Below, piece by piece: positions 34,514-45,313 of a stretch of 64,000 nucleotides of DNA. A program made the translations under genes and the position numbers. The stretch lies in assembly GCA_000467715.1 (NCBI GenBank), contig AJFK01000037.1, positions 62,001 through 126,000 on the forward strand, in the 5' to 3' direction. The notes beneath the pieces are model-generated. The model searched no databases. It had not been told where the DNA came from and saw nothing but the letters and a program-made list of their open reading frames with translations. Position 1 is the first letter of the stretch, and the number at the start of each line of letters is the position of its first letter. The stretch is from Hysterium pulicare CBS 123377. Taxonomy: Eukaryota; Ascomycota; Dothideomycetes; Hysteriales; Hysteriaceae.

Positions 34514-35977
34514 TCATAGTTCTGAGTTGCTTTCATTATTAATGTGCCTCAGGCCACTGCCCAATACCTCGAATTCCACGCCCAAGTCAGGAGCTGGTGC
34601 TACCCAGGGAGCAAAGACAACCTTAAACCATCTACGCCACTTCGTAATGTCCTTCTCGTTATCAGTCCATGTATCTTCTCCATTGACGGATGCAACAGGT
34701 GGACGAGTGGTGTACACAGGATCTTTGATGAGCGCAATCCGACATGATATTTGGTTCGCCCAAACCAGACCAAGCGAAGGTGTCTTGAGACTATGCGGGC
34801 GCGAATTCAGTTCATCCGGCTGATCTCCCCAACCAGTAAACCAACGTTGTTGGTGGTCAAGTGCTAAAGGGTCGGAAGAAATCAGTGCAGCCTCAGTTGC
34901 ATGTGTGGAAGAAGTTCCTGGATTCTGTCCAGTAGCTTCGCCATCGGCCTTCTGACTGTTGTAAGAAGTGTTCCGCGACACAGCAGTTGATGTATGGTTT
35001 GAACGTGCCGTGAACCTGTCACCAACCTGGTTTGCCACTACAATAGCAATGCCTTCGGTCCGCGCAAGGTCACGCAGCAGGGCTCCTAACTGGACAAGCT
35101 GTGCCCCGCGTTTGGCCATCGACGCAGCTCCTGCACGACAACCACCCTTCTCGAATTCCGCGCGATAATTTGCAGCGACGGAATCGATGATGACAAGTCC
35201 AATGCCATGTCTCTTGATCGCGACAGGTAATTGATAACGCAGTATGTGATCTTGTGATTCTAAATCTGGGGTTTGTATGCTCAAAATGCGCGAGAGTGAG
35301 GGCTTTTGGTTCGCAGGAAGGGTGGACAGGGATGGGTGTGTCGACAACAGTTGGGTAAGTCGAGTTGTTGCTAGAGAGGCTTCGGTCGAGATGTAAATAG
35401 CAGCGTTGGCCAGTCCCTGCGGAGGTGGAAGTTGGGAGGAGAGGAGAAGGGTAAGCAATAACTGGGTTTTGCCGGCGCCACTAAGAAATGTCAGTCAATA
35501 CGACGAACACGATAGATGAGCCGCAAAGTTTAAAAAATGGGACAATAGATGAGACCAGATTGTCCGTGCAGATATGAGATCTAGGCACAATCTAGGTGGA
35601 CCATACCTCTCTCCAGTGACTTCAACAAGGTATCCAGTTGGAATACCACCACCCAATGCAGCATCCAACTTTTCATCCAAGGTGCTGATAGTCTTCCATT
35701 TATCGGTTACACGGTCGGCAGTCTCTCTGGGCGACAGAAATGCATTGGGTCGAGGTTCCTCATCTCCGAAACCAAGTTGCCGATGTAGGCCCACCAGGAT
35801 AGCTTCGACAAGCTTCCTCAGATCGCCAGCAGGTATCTGGGCTCGCTTGGCAACATCGACAGCATCGAGGGTGAGCAGGTCGTTGGTAGTGATCAGAGCT
35901 CTGTCCAGTGATGGAAGCAGGTGCGTGTAGGGCTTGGTGTCGAAGTCAGGTAAAACCTGAAGCAGGTCCACGGTCAT
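34514..35977 (-). CDS. RAD57: RAD57-type RecA/RAD51 paralogue
   Basis: Recombination mediator that works with RAD55 to load and stabilise RAD51 on single-stranded DNA in homologous repair. Exons 35607-35977 and 34514-35480 (126-bp intron, GTATGG...CTTAG) give 445 aa. The N-terminal region holds a helix-hairpin-helix-like segment (DVAKRAQIPAGDLRKLVEAI). Walker A is GESGAGKTQ, completed across the splice junction (about residues 122-130). Walker B is GIGLVIIDSV. Also seen are ALLRDLARTEGIAIVVANQV and a C-terminal region with KWRRWFKVVFAPW. Length and the Ser/Thr-rich insert after ANQVGDRF fit fungal RAD57; XRCC3 is the animal counterpart. The start at 35977 was chosen because the ATG at 35984 is out of frame. 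Confidence 0.9.
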
Positions 35978-37423
35978 CGGTCATTTGCGGGGTCGCAATA
36001 AACGGCATTCATAACGCGGCTCTGCGGAGAAGCATGTGCGGCAGTCATCCAAGGTCCCGGGTGAGACGTTTCCCCGAGAAGATGGGGAGGATGCGATGGT
36101 GGCGTTGAGAAAAGCTCGGTGTTGTCTGTCAGAGCTGCACTGTAAGTGTGACAGGCTCTGCCGGGCGTGTGTTTGGGGGGTCACGGCTGGCCCAAGCAGT
36201 GAGGCAGCCCGTTGTGGACGCGCATCTGGGCTTCTGGCGGCTGTCGTGCCCACTCGTAGGGGTTCCTCTTGCCCGTCGCTTGCATCAGCATTGCTCCTCG
36301 GGTTACACAGAACAGCCCACACACGCACCACCTGGCTAGAAGCCGCTGCGTTCGAGCTGCGTCCCCCGCAATACTGACCTTCACTAACGGGGACTATCCT
36401 GGGGCAGGCCATGTTCTTGTGCAGCCTTCCCTGAACCTGCTGCGGCATTGACGTCCCCAACACCGCATGCCTTGTCCACTGCGCGTCCAAACCACCTCCT
36501 CCACCAGCACAGCTCTATCGTCGTGCTTCCTCGAGCAGGTGAATATCGCATAACATCGCATGTCCTTTGTCCCGTGCCGCATTGCTTCGACAGAATCTCC
36601 CAAGCGACTTTCTCCAGACATCTGAAAGCGACCTAAATAGCCGGTCGAGCCTATCGATCGAACGGTGCGTCTTTCTAAGCCCACTTTACTGACACACCTT
36701 CCTCTCGTCCGCGCCCTATCTCAGAGAGACAGCTCTCCAGGGTTCCTGGTTATCCTCGGTGCAAAACCATCAGAAACACCATCCTCTTGGCCGGAATTGT
36801 TGTATAGTTGCCCCGGAGTCAGCGGGGCAGTCCTTTTCCGGTGCTTTATCCTCGTCCTGCAGTCCTTGGTGCAGATTCACCACTGCGACATCGTCGTGTA
36901 TGGTAAGTACAACGGGAAGATCACACTGACTGCACTAGGACCTGATACCCTCGATCTGCGCACATCCGAAGTACGCAGCCGCTTGTTGCAACGGTAAGTT
37001 TGGTTCCTCTCCTTAAGAAGTCGTTTCGCCTGGCTCTTCCATTCGTTCCCGCGTGCCTTTTACAATCTCACTATATGCGGGCCATGTTCCGAATCGGCGG
37101 CCCACTACCTCTGCTCTTTGGATTAAGTTGCCCGTAATTTCGAAAGCTTATCGCGCGTTTCACATGCTCTACGTACCTCTGCTCGCGGGGTCGGCTTTCT
37201 TTATTCACTTGCCCCATTCGTCCTGCTCGGTATAAGAACGATACGTCTCTCCCTGCGCCTCGTCTTGCAAGGGAGTACCGCTGGCTTACGACCACGCAGC
37301 GCACCCAAATGCCTGCCTATTGTCTTCAAGATTGTCATTATTTTTACCGCAGTGCTTTGCGGTTTCTCTCCATCTCCACTTTTATCTCACCCCTCTACGC
37401 TTAGCTAATATTCTCTGTCCATC
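35978..37423. other. long divergent promoter, 1.4 kb
   Basis: This stretch lies between RAD57 (-) and the carnitine acetyltransferase (+). It looks GC-rich for an intergenic region. Both strands carry open frames up to about 170 codons (minus, 35981-36490), but these have no motif and look like by-products of base composition. The last 150 bases are CT-rich, like a leader. Confidence 0.4.
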
Positions 37424-40400
37424 ATGCCAGTTCGAACTTTCACTCAGCCCAGCTCCTTGAGCGAGTCTCTGGCTACTGCAGGTTTCAAGATGTCTACCGC
37501 TCAGATGAACGGAGACTCCCGGTCGAATGAAGCGGCCAAAGATACTCAACAGTCGTTCTCCGCAGAAGCAAAATCACCTCTTGCTTCGCATACAAACCCA
37601 AACTCAAAGCCGGGCATTACTTTTGCATCTCAAGACAAGCTTCCTAAACTTCCCATACCAGAGCTCGACAGCTCGTGTAAGAAATACATCGCAGCCTTGA
37701 AGCCACTACAGTCTCCGAAAGAACACAATGACACCAAACTGTCAGTGAACGATTTCCTCAAGTCTGACGGACCGGCCTTACAGGAGAAGCTCAAGAAGTA
37801 TGCGAACGGAAAGGCCAACTACATCGAGCAGTTCTGTATGTATTCTATGATATCACCATTCAGCACTATATCTCCACTTCATCTACATTACTCTCGTCAG
37901 AATTTGCGAACTAAGCACTGACCATTTTCTAGGGTACGACTCGTACCTAAATTTTGATAATCCGGTGGTGCTTAATTTAAATCCGTTCTTTCTACTGGAG
38001 GATGATCCCACCCCAGCAAGAAACAACCAAGTCACTCGGGCGGCGTCCCTGGTCATGTCGGCTCTTTCGTTCGTTCGCGCCGTGCGAAAAGAAGAATTAC
38101 CACCTGACACTGTCCGAGGGCAACCTCTTTGCATGTATCAGTACTCCAGATTATTCGGAACCGCAAGAATACCGACCGAGAATGGCTGCCAAATTGGCCA
38201 GGATCCGACGTCGAAGCATATCGTTGTCCTATGCCACGGCCAGTTCTATTGGTTTGATGTCCTTGATGATAACTCCGATCTCATTATGACAGAGAAGGAT
38301 GTGGCGCTCAACTTATCTGTGATTGTCGAAGATGCGTCAGAGGTTCCCATTCAGGAAGCTGCCAAAGGCGCCCTCGGTGTGCTGAGCACAGAAAACCGCA
38401 AAGTCTGGTCAGGTCTCCGAGATGTCCTCCATCGAGAAGAAGGATCCAATAATTCGGATTGCCTAAACATCGTCGACTCGGCCTTGTTTATACTCTGCCT
38501 TGACTACACTGAGCCTCAGAGTGGTGCAGAACTTTGCATGAATATGCTTTGTGGTTCAAGCAAGGTTGAACGGGGAGTCCAAGTAGGCACGTGTACCAAC
38601 CGTTGGTATGACAAGCTTCAAATCATTGTTTGTAAAAATGGTAGCGCTGGGATCAACTTCGAGCATACTGGCGTAGATGGCCATACCGTCTTGCGATTTG
38701 CAAGTGACGTATATACGGACACCATTCTGCGCTTCGCAAGGACGATCAATGGACAGGCTCCAAGTCTCTGGGCTTCCACAAGCCCAGACCCTGCGAAACG
38801 AGACCCAGAAAGTTTCGGAGACGTCCAAACGACACCTCACAAGCTGGAATGGGACATGGTTCCTGAATTAAGCACAGCTCTTCGTTTTGCCGAAACGCGT
38901 CTAGCAGACCTAATCCAGCAGAATGAGTTCGCGACTTTAGACTTCCCGCATTATGGCAAGAATTTTATGACTTCCATGGGCTTTTCTCCGGATGCCTTCG
39001 TTCAGATGGCCTTTCAAGCTGCTTACTATGGACTCTACGGCAGAATGGAATGTGTTTATGAGCCAGCTATGACCAAATTCTTTTACCATGGACGAACGGA
39101 AGCCATTAGATCCGTTACGGACGCGTCCGTTGAATTTGTACGAACTTTCTGGGGCGAAAACCCAGCGTCCGCAAAGATTGAAACTCTAAGAAAAGCTTGT
39201 CAGAAACACGTCGAAATCACTAAGGATTGCGCAAAGGCTCAAGGTCCTGATCGCCATCTCTATGCTCTTTACTGCATATGGCAGCGTGCAATTGACGAGG
39301 AAGGAGCTGAAATGGCCAGCAGTGACGGAATGGATTCAACACGACCATCAAGTCCCAATGGGTCTGAGAAGGTCAGCTCCGTCATCGGGTCTCCAGCTCG
39401 AAACTCTATCATTTCTGAAGATGGTTCCGTGTCCAGTTCACCTCATGGACATCACACTCAGCACTCAATGCCCACTCTATTCGCCGATGCCGGGTGGGAT
39501 AAGCTCAATACCACCATTCTTTCTACATCAAATTGCGGGAACCCTTCGCTTCGTCAGTTTGGATTTGGTCCTACGTCCGGGGACGGCTTTGGCATAGGCT
39601 ATATTATCAAAGACGGCGGCATATCTATTTGCGCTTCATCCAAGCACAGACAAACCTCTCGTTTCATAGACGCTCTCGAGTCCTACTTCCTAGAAATCCG
39701 GAAACTCCTCCGACAACTCAAACGACGTGGTGCATCTGCCGACAAGACGGCCTCGCGAGCACGAGAAGCCGAAGACCGCCCGAAAGCGGCGCGCATAAAG
39801 AGTCGCGGTCGTATCATTCTCTCGGACGGCAAAATACAAACACCAGCAACAGAAAGCATCGCAGAGTCCGACGACGAAGGTCTTGGCGGCTGTAGGACAC
39901 CCCCTTCCTTATATTTAGACCAGTATCCAACAAACATGCCCATCATCCCAAATTTACCCCCTACGCCGCCTCATTCACCACCGTTTAAGGCGTCGATACT
40001 TAGCTCACCGCGAAAGCGGCTGCATGTCAGCCAAGGTCGAAGATGCAGAGCGGTGGTGAAGAGGTTGCATCCGCATGCATTTTCTTAGATGATTTATTTT
40101 TCTTCTCTATCTATGCTTCCCTTTACTCATTTATTTCTCTGTGTTTTCTTGCGTCACCGCTACGGCTGTTATACACATATACCCGCCCAATAGAGAAGAC
40201 GTGTATTCCAAATCGCTGTCAATCCGCATCCGCATCCATTCCTCTCCGCGGTAACTTGCCCCGTTTTCATTTTTACTGATTCTTCTCTCCTTTTCTTAGA
40301 TGGCTTCTTCGATGCGGGCATGCTGCTCTCGGCGCTCAAAGCGAAGGAAGAGACGCAGCCTCCGCCCAGCGACCCAGATGTGGTGAGGCGGAATATTGGG

Positions 40401-40427
40401 AGGAGATTGAAATTGGCGGACTATTGA
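37424..40427 (+). CDS. carnitine O-acetyltransferase (choline/carnitine acyltransferase family)
   Basis: Transfers acetyl groups between CoA and carnitine, moving acetyl units between compartments during growth on acetate or fatty acids. Exons 37424-37835 and 37933-40088 (97-bp intron, T|GG phase 1) give 855 aa if the frame ends at 40088. Motifs: LPKLPIPELDSSCKKYIAAL, QFWYDSYLNFDNPVVLNLNPFF, the catalytic-site NFEHTGVDGHT and TFWGENP. The length and long charged insert near the C-terminus suggest the cytosolic FacC/Yat2-like class. A likely further coding exon, 40300-40427, reads GFFDAGMLLSALKAKEE to RRLKLADY-stop after a good acceptor (TTTTCTTAG). The true C-terminus may therefore use introns that skip the 40088 stop. 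The end is uncertain; the enzyme identity is not. Confidence 0.9.
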
Positions 40428-41561
40428 GATCGATGCATTGGGTTTAGGTTTCCGGGAAGAAACGTATAGCATGAAATATAGTTGGGATAAATGTATTATG
40501 GTTAGGATGGATGGAATGGGAAATTTGTAAATTTGATATCTGTCTTGATGGGTGTTGATTTGGAGGGATTGGATGGAATGGCATTGTTTGATATCGATAT
40601 TGATATTGTGGGATCAGCTTATGGAAGCACGGGAGATAGGTTCAATTATGAAGTATCTATACTGAATACTTTTGCATCGCAGTTATCGGTTGTTAACTTA
40701 TCAGTGAATGATGCACGTGATGCCAAGCTTTTCCCGAGTCAACGTCATCTTTTCATCTTTCTCCATGCTCGCATTCTTTCACTTTCCTTCGAACTTTCAG
40801 TTAATCGCGAATCGAACGTTGAATCTTTTCGAGCACAGGGTAATATCACGTTTCGCTTATGAGCGTATGCAGTTGTAATGGCAGGACGAATATCTGCGGT
40901 TGGAAGGTCAATTCGGGGACGCGATGGTACAGTAAATTCCGAGCGTAGGAGCTTCAGGTGAATATGCTCAATGTTTTCGTTTTTTTCATTTCAAATGAAA
41001 AGTCCGGTAGAAAGATATTGGTAATGCTCAACCACGCGTTAGCGGTGATTACTTTCAAAGCTCTCGATTATGGTTGATTTCATTGGTTGATGTAACGGTG
41101 ATTCTTTGATTTTGCATTCAATTCTCGTTGGTCTTAGAAAATTCAGGTGCATTCTCAATTTCCCAGAGCCGTTCAGGTACAGGAGAAGAAAACTAGGGGC
41201 AGTGAGCGTCATCCACCTTGACAGACTGCCCAGGTGGGTCTTGGGTGAAAGTCGGCGGTGGATTTTCGGTTATAGCATCATAGTCTGCTCGCTCGCTTCT
41301 CTTCACGCTGGCTGTCCCATTCAAGGTTCATTATTCTCGTCCGCCAGCATTACTTCGCAATACTTCTCAACAACTCAACCTTTGCACAGCGATGCTTTCA
41401 CCCACTCAGGAGAACGTTTGAACGCCGGGGCTCACGCTGAGAAACACCAAACACCAACCGTCGCCAAGCAATTCTTCCTCGACTAGAAGGCCACTCTGCG
41501 CAAGTCAAGTCTGCACGGCCCTCCTGCGCATTTGGTAATACGCCAACTTGGTTCTCAAACC
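40428..41561. other. intergenic, 1.1 kb
   Basis: Between the carnitine acetyltransferase and the first RING gene. Repeated GGATGG and GATATTGAT-type runs lie near 40510-40610. The last 150 bases look like the leader of the RING gene. No gene supported. Confidence 0.4.
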
Positions 41562-42917
41562 ATGTCTTTCAATTCAAGAATGGTGGCGCCCAACCTACTG
41601 ATGGCCGCCTCATATAATGACTTCCTCATGAACCATCTCAGGAAGTGTAAACCTCACACTACGCCATCTGATCCTTGCCCTATATGCCATGAGGCATACG
41701 ACAACTCTCACCATAGAGCTATACGAGTGACGAGAATCCAAGGCTGTTCGCATGTCTTTGGCATAGACTGTTTACACGGTTGGCTCACGAGTGGTCGACC
41801 GAACTGCAATACTTGCCCTATTTGCCGCCACATCTTCTGGCTGCGAGTACCTCGTCCTCTTGTTCCTCGGATGCCAGCAGCTCCTATCCGACAAGCGCGT
41901 TCGCCTCAGGTCGTTCCAGAGATCAGAATCGATTATCTGCCTTCTCATAACGCCAGTCCGAGGATTGAGATCACGCCAGAAGAGCGCCACCGAATGAATG
42001 AAGAGCTTCGAGCCAGGGTTGACGCAGAACTCGAGCAGTTGAATGACAGGTTCGATGAAGAGGTAGCTGGAAGAGTCGCTGCTTGGACGAGAGCGCAACA
42101 TCGCTCACCGCTCAACGATATTACAGAACAAGTTTGGGCCGACCGACGCGAGGCTGCGCCGACCCTTTCAGCGGTTGCTGAGTCTGACTTATCCGCACTG
42201 CCCAATGTCGGCGCACCTCGTACTGGTCGTCGCCCGGAAACTTTTGTCCCACCTGCACCTATAGCAACTGCATTTACTCCATCAAACTCAGAGCACCCGG
42301 CACTTTTACTAGAAGATTCTGCGGCGAGTCTCTTGGAGACGCGTTTGAGTTTCATTGCGGACGATATTGCAGAGCTGAGGCGACGACGAACTGAGGTTTC
42401 CAACGCACGGGTACAGCAGGGACGGGAGCTTGAACGTCGCCAGCAAGCGCTCACTCGTCAAGAGGCACGACTCGATGGCCGAGAAGCTCAAATGAATTTC
42501 CGAGAGGAAGGTCTGAATAACCACTTCAGGCGACTTACTATACGACGAGCTGAACTGAATGGCCGTGAGCTCCGGTTAAACAATCGTGAGGAAGGCCTGA
42601 ATGGGCGAGAAGAGGGACTGAATGATCGAGCCGGCCAACTTGATCGTCGTCAAGCAATCCAGAACGATCGATTTGCGCAGCTTATTCGACGCGAGAAAGA
42701 AATAGAGCGACGGGAAATTGAGCTGAACCTCGGCCGGGCGAATTTCAATCGTCGAGTTTCTGAGACCGAGAAGACTCTGGCGGAACGCGAGGCCGCGATG
42801 GATGAGCGAGACACGGAACAAGATAAATTGCAACTCGAACTCATGGACAGGGAGACGCAGCTGAATGCTCAAAAGGCGAGTTTGGAGAAAGGTGTGACGG
42901 AACAGCTGGATCGATAA
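41562..42917 (+). CDS. RING-type protein with long heptad-repeat coiled coil (array member 1)
   Basis: 451 aa, no intron; ATG 41562. The RING at residues 39-88 has C39-x2-C42, C62-x-H64, Gly67 where the fifth zinc ligand is expected, C70 and C85-x2-C88. CPIC and GWL fit an E2-binding RING surface. From about residue 290 to the end the protein is a continuous 7-residue repeat with consensus near LNxREEG, visible as a 21-bp DNA periodicity, forming a highly charged coiled coil. A ubiquitin ligase using the coiled coil for oligomerisation or target binding is the natural reading, not shown. First of seven related genes in the same direction. Confidence 0.85.
   Translation: MSFNSRMVAPNLLMAASYNDFLMNHLRKCKPHTTPSDPCPICHEAYDNSHHRAIRVTRIQGCSHVFGIDCLHGWLTSGRPNCNTCPICRHIFWLRVPRPLVPRMPAAPIRQARSPQVVPEIRIDYLPSHNASPRIEITPEERHRMNEELRARVDAELEQLNDRFDEEVAGRVAAWTRAQHRSPLNDITEQVWADRREAAPTLSAVAESDLSALPNVGAPRTGRRPETFVPPAPIATAFTPSNSEHPALLLEDSAASLLETRLSFIADDIAELRRRRTEVSNARVQQGRELERRQQALTRQEARLDGREAQMNFREEGLNNHFRRLTIRRAELNGRELRLNNREEGLNGREEGLNDRAGQLDRRQAIQNDRFAQLIRREKEIERREIELNLGRANFNRRVSETEKTLAEREAAMDERDTEQDKLQLELMDRETQLNAQKASLEKGVTEQLDR
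42430..42905 (+). repeat. 21-bp / 7-residue repeat array
   Basis: About twenty consecutive heptads in register. The central ones read LNGRELR, LNNREEG, LNGREEG, LNDRAGQ, LDRRQAI. The most similar units sit around 42550-42640, so that part probably expanded last. Confidence 0.8.
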
Positions 42918-43480
42918 ATGACAAGTGACGTGGCTTCGATCGACCAAGCTGGACGTTTCCTTCCGGGCGTGGCATGTTTTTGCAACAATCAGTAGTGTTC
43001 TTCTCTTTTATGTGAATGTTGGCAAGTTGTCGTCACATCAGCGAATTTGTTCGTCCTCAAGGTAGGGCAGCTCACCTTACTTGAAGGATAATAATTCTGT
43101 AGCTTCGAATCTTTGCTTTGTTGAAGAGCAGTTTTCCCATGTATTCTATTGGAGGTTGGACCTGGCAGACTAGTGAGACGTGTATTTGTGAGTCAAAAGC
43201 AGTAAGATTATCATCGTAAGTACTAACATTCAATGATCTAGTTGCACGATGCTTGCATATCTGGATCTGCCTTTGTGCATTGTGCGTACACATAACAACA
43301 AATCATTTGACACCCTTTCACGTACAGGTAGCTTGCTGAAACTAACTTCACACGAAGATCATATATCATGCTGATTTGTATCCCTTTATAAACTCCCTTG
43401 CCTTCTTATCTTCCTTTCTTCTAGTTTGCGAAACGCACGATCAGCACATTGCTCCGTCTAAATTCTCTTACTCCGCCGAC
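42918..43480. other. intergenic between array members 1 and 2
   Basis: 563 bp holding the 3' UTR of member 1 and the promoter of member 2, including the TATA box listed separately. No further gene seen. Confidence 0.4.
43387..43392 (+). promoter_or_regulatory. TATA box of array member 2
   Basis: TATAAA lies 94 bases before the ATG at 43481, in CCCTTTATAAACTCCC, a typical core-promoter spacing for this window. Confidence 0.5.
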
Positions 43481-44392
43481 ATGTCCCGCAACCTACCAAC
43501 GTGTTCCGAATTCATCGACCAACTCGAGCCCATTGTGTGTGGCATTTCTCATGACACCTTCGATGTTGAGAATCCGCCGGTTCGTACTCCTTGCGGCCAT
43601 TATTTCTCCAGACCTCTTCTCATTCAATGGTTCCAGTCTGATCGGTCAATGCGCAATACTTGCCCAATATGCCGGACAGAATTATGGAAGAAGGATGAGC
43701 AATCGATACCTGATCGCGACATTCGTGATATGCTAGAGGCTAGATTCCCAACACAAACGCAGTTAATGCAAGTTGCGCAGTGGGTGTGGCAAAAGTTGTG
43801 GAATAGGAGGACTTCTCGGCCCTGGTCACCTGTCGATGGTGATGATGTTGATAGAACCGTTCAGCACTTCCTAGGACTTGCAGAACATCCTGACCACACA
43901 GGGCCGAGCCTTGAAATTCTCTTGCCGCACGTTCCTGGAGCTGGAACCCGCGGCCATCGATTCATCCTGTATACCAGCTGCGTGATGTACGTTACGTGGT
44001 GGCGCAATCAACAGCGCAATCTTGAGCGTGAAGACCTGGATACAGAAGGCATCACCACATTATGGCGGATGAGCGATTTCCCCAATCGAATCTTCGACTG
44101 GGATGCAATTGCAGTCGCAACGCAGACGAGGCCGAACGAGGACACCAGGGTGCGTCGATGGTTTCAGTACAACCTCTGGCTTCAGATGTTCTTCCTTATG
44201 CGAACCCACCCCCAATCTATAGACGACAACAAGGTCATCGAGTCCCGTGTTGAGCGTCTAGGGAAGTATCTAAAGCTAACAGGATCGCCGTCTCCATGGT
44301 TCATGTTAGAGATCAAGCGCATGTATAAGCACATGATCCATGTAGCGTCATCGACACCTCATCTAAGCTCACTTATTCCCCTGACTTATTAG
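43481..44392 (+). CDS. degenerate RING-type protein (array member 2)
   Basis: 303 aa, no intron; ATG 43481 (the frame is open further upstream but without ATG). The RING region aligns with its neighbours but has lost ligands: C20 then Ser23 (neighbours have Cys), C38-x-H40, Ser43, Leu46 (neighbours have Cys), C61-x2-C64. The first zinc site may be partly kept and the second is unlikely to bind normally. The C-terminal 230 residues are helical-looking and Trp-rich (WVWQKLWNRR, YVTWWRNQQRN, FQYNLWLQMFFLMRTH), with no recognised domain. It may act as a binding or adaptor protein rather than a ligase. Confidence 0.78.
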   Translation: MSRNLPTCSEFIDQLEPIVCGISHDTFDVENPPVRTPCGHYFSRPLLIQWFQSDRSMRNTCPICRTELWKKDEQSIPDRDIRDMLEARFPTQTQLMQVAQWVWQKLWNRRTSRPWSPVDGDDVDRTVQHFLGLAEHPDHTGPSLEILLPHVPGAGTRGHRFILYTSCVMYVTWWRNQQRNLEREDLDTEGITTLWRMSDFPNRIFDWDAIAVATQTRPNEDTRVRRWFQYNLWLQMFFLMRTHPQSIDDNKVIESRVERLGKYLKLTGSPSPWFMLEIKRMYKHMIHVASSTPHLSSLIPLTY

Positions 44393-45313
44393 GGAATCCC
44401 GTGTAACGAGGCCTCGCATTGGAGAGCACCCTGAGCTCTTAACTTATTAAGAACGATAATTTTTGGCACAGCGAGACTTTGGGTAGCATCCTGCGCATGT
44501 GCAAGGAAGACAGAGAAGCCGATATACCGGCCACCGCAGCGCCCTTTACAGAGGAATATCATAAGTAGCAAATTGAAGCCATATTTTTGATCTCGCTTTT
44601 TCGTAAGTGTATGTTATTTACTCAAGTAAAAGTATACGAGGAAAATACGTTGAATGAGAACTAAACACAAAATCAAAGAAACACCATGACATCATTCAAT
44701 GGGATCAACCATAAATGAGAGTTCTAAATATAATCATGACTTACGCGTCAGTGTATCGATAATACTTTCCCCACATTTTCAAAGGTGTTTTCAACATTAG
44801 TGTAAACTATCATTTAACAAAACAGCTATCTTTCTCTAACAATGCTTCGACTCATGGAGATGAAGTCTTTGCTACGCTTGATGCATTGTTCATGTAAAGA
44901 GAATAGATACCACGTGGACATTAGAATCAGGTGATAGGGCCTATTCAGTATAGAAACGTATCCCGGATGGTCGGGGAGCGATTCATCTCGCCTACAATAC
45001 ACTCTGTTGGCTTACCAATTGATCCTACACTAATATTCATCGTTCACACCTACCTTGTATTATAGTTTATTCACAACTTCTACGCGCTGAGCATATTTCC
45101 ACGCTCACACTACCTCAAACACTGTACATCCACATCGACGACGGCAATAATTTTTCAGTATAAAAGCAATATAATGTGCTCTTTGCTCTCCTTTTATTTT
45201 CCTTCACATAAAGCGCACTTCCTTCCACGAACGCACAAACCTAGGCGCGATTTTCACCATCAGCTAATACTTTCGGCTCCAAATCACCTCTTTTTTCAAC
45301 ACACCCACCAAGC
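44393..45313. other. intergenic between array members 2 and 3
   Basis: 921 bp, AT-rich, no supported gene. It ends with the TATA box and leader of member 3. Confidence 0.4.
45159..45166 (+). promoter_or_regulatory. TATA box of array member 3
   Basis: TATAAAAG, 155 bases before the ATG at 45314, followed by a CT-rich leader. Confidence 0.5.

Noticed and set aside
35981-36490. 169-codon minus-strand frame in the RAD57 upstream region
   Set aside because: No motif, Arg/Ser/Ala-rich as expected from GC-rich DNA, and no splice or start context support.
41945-42454. 169-codon antisense frame over array member 1
   Set aside because: Ser/Arg-rich mirror of the RING gene coding strand.
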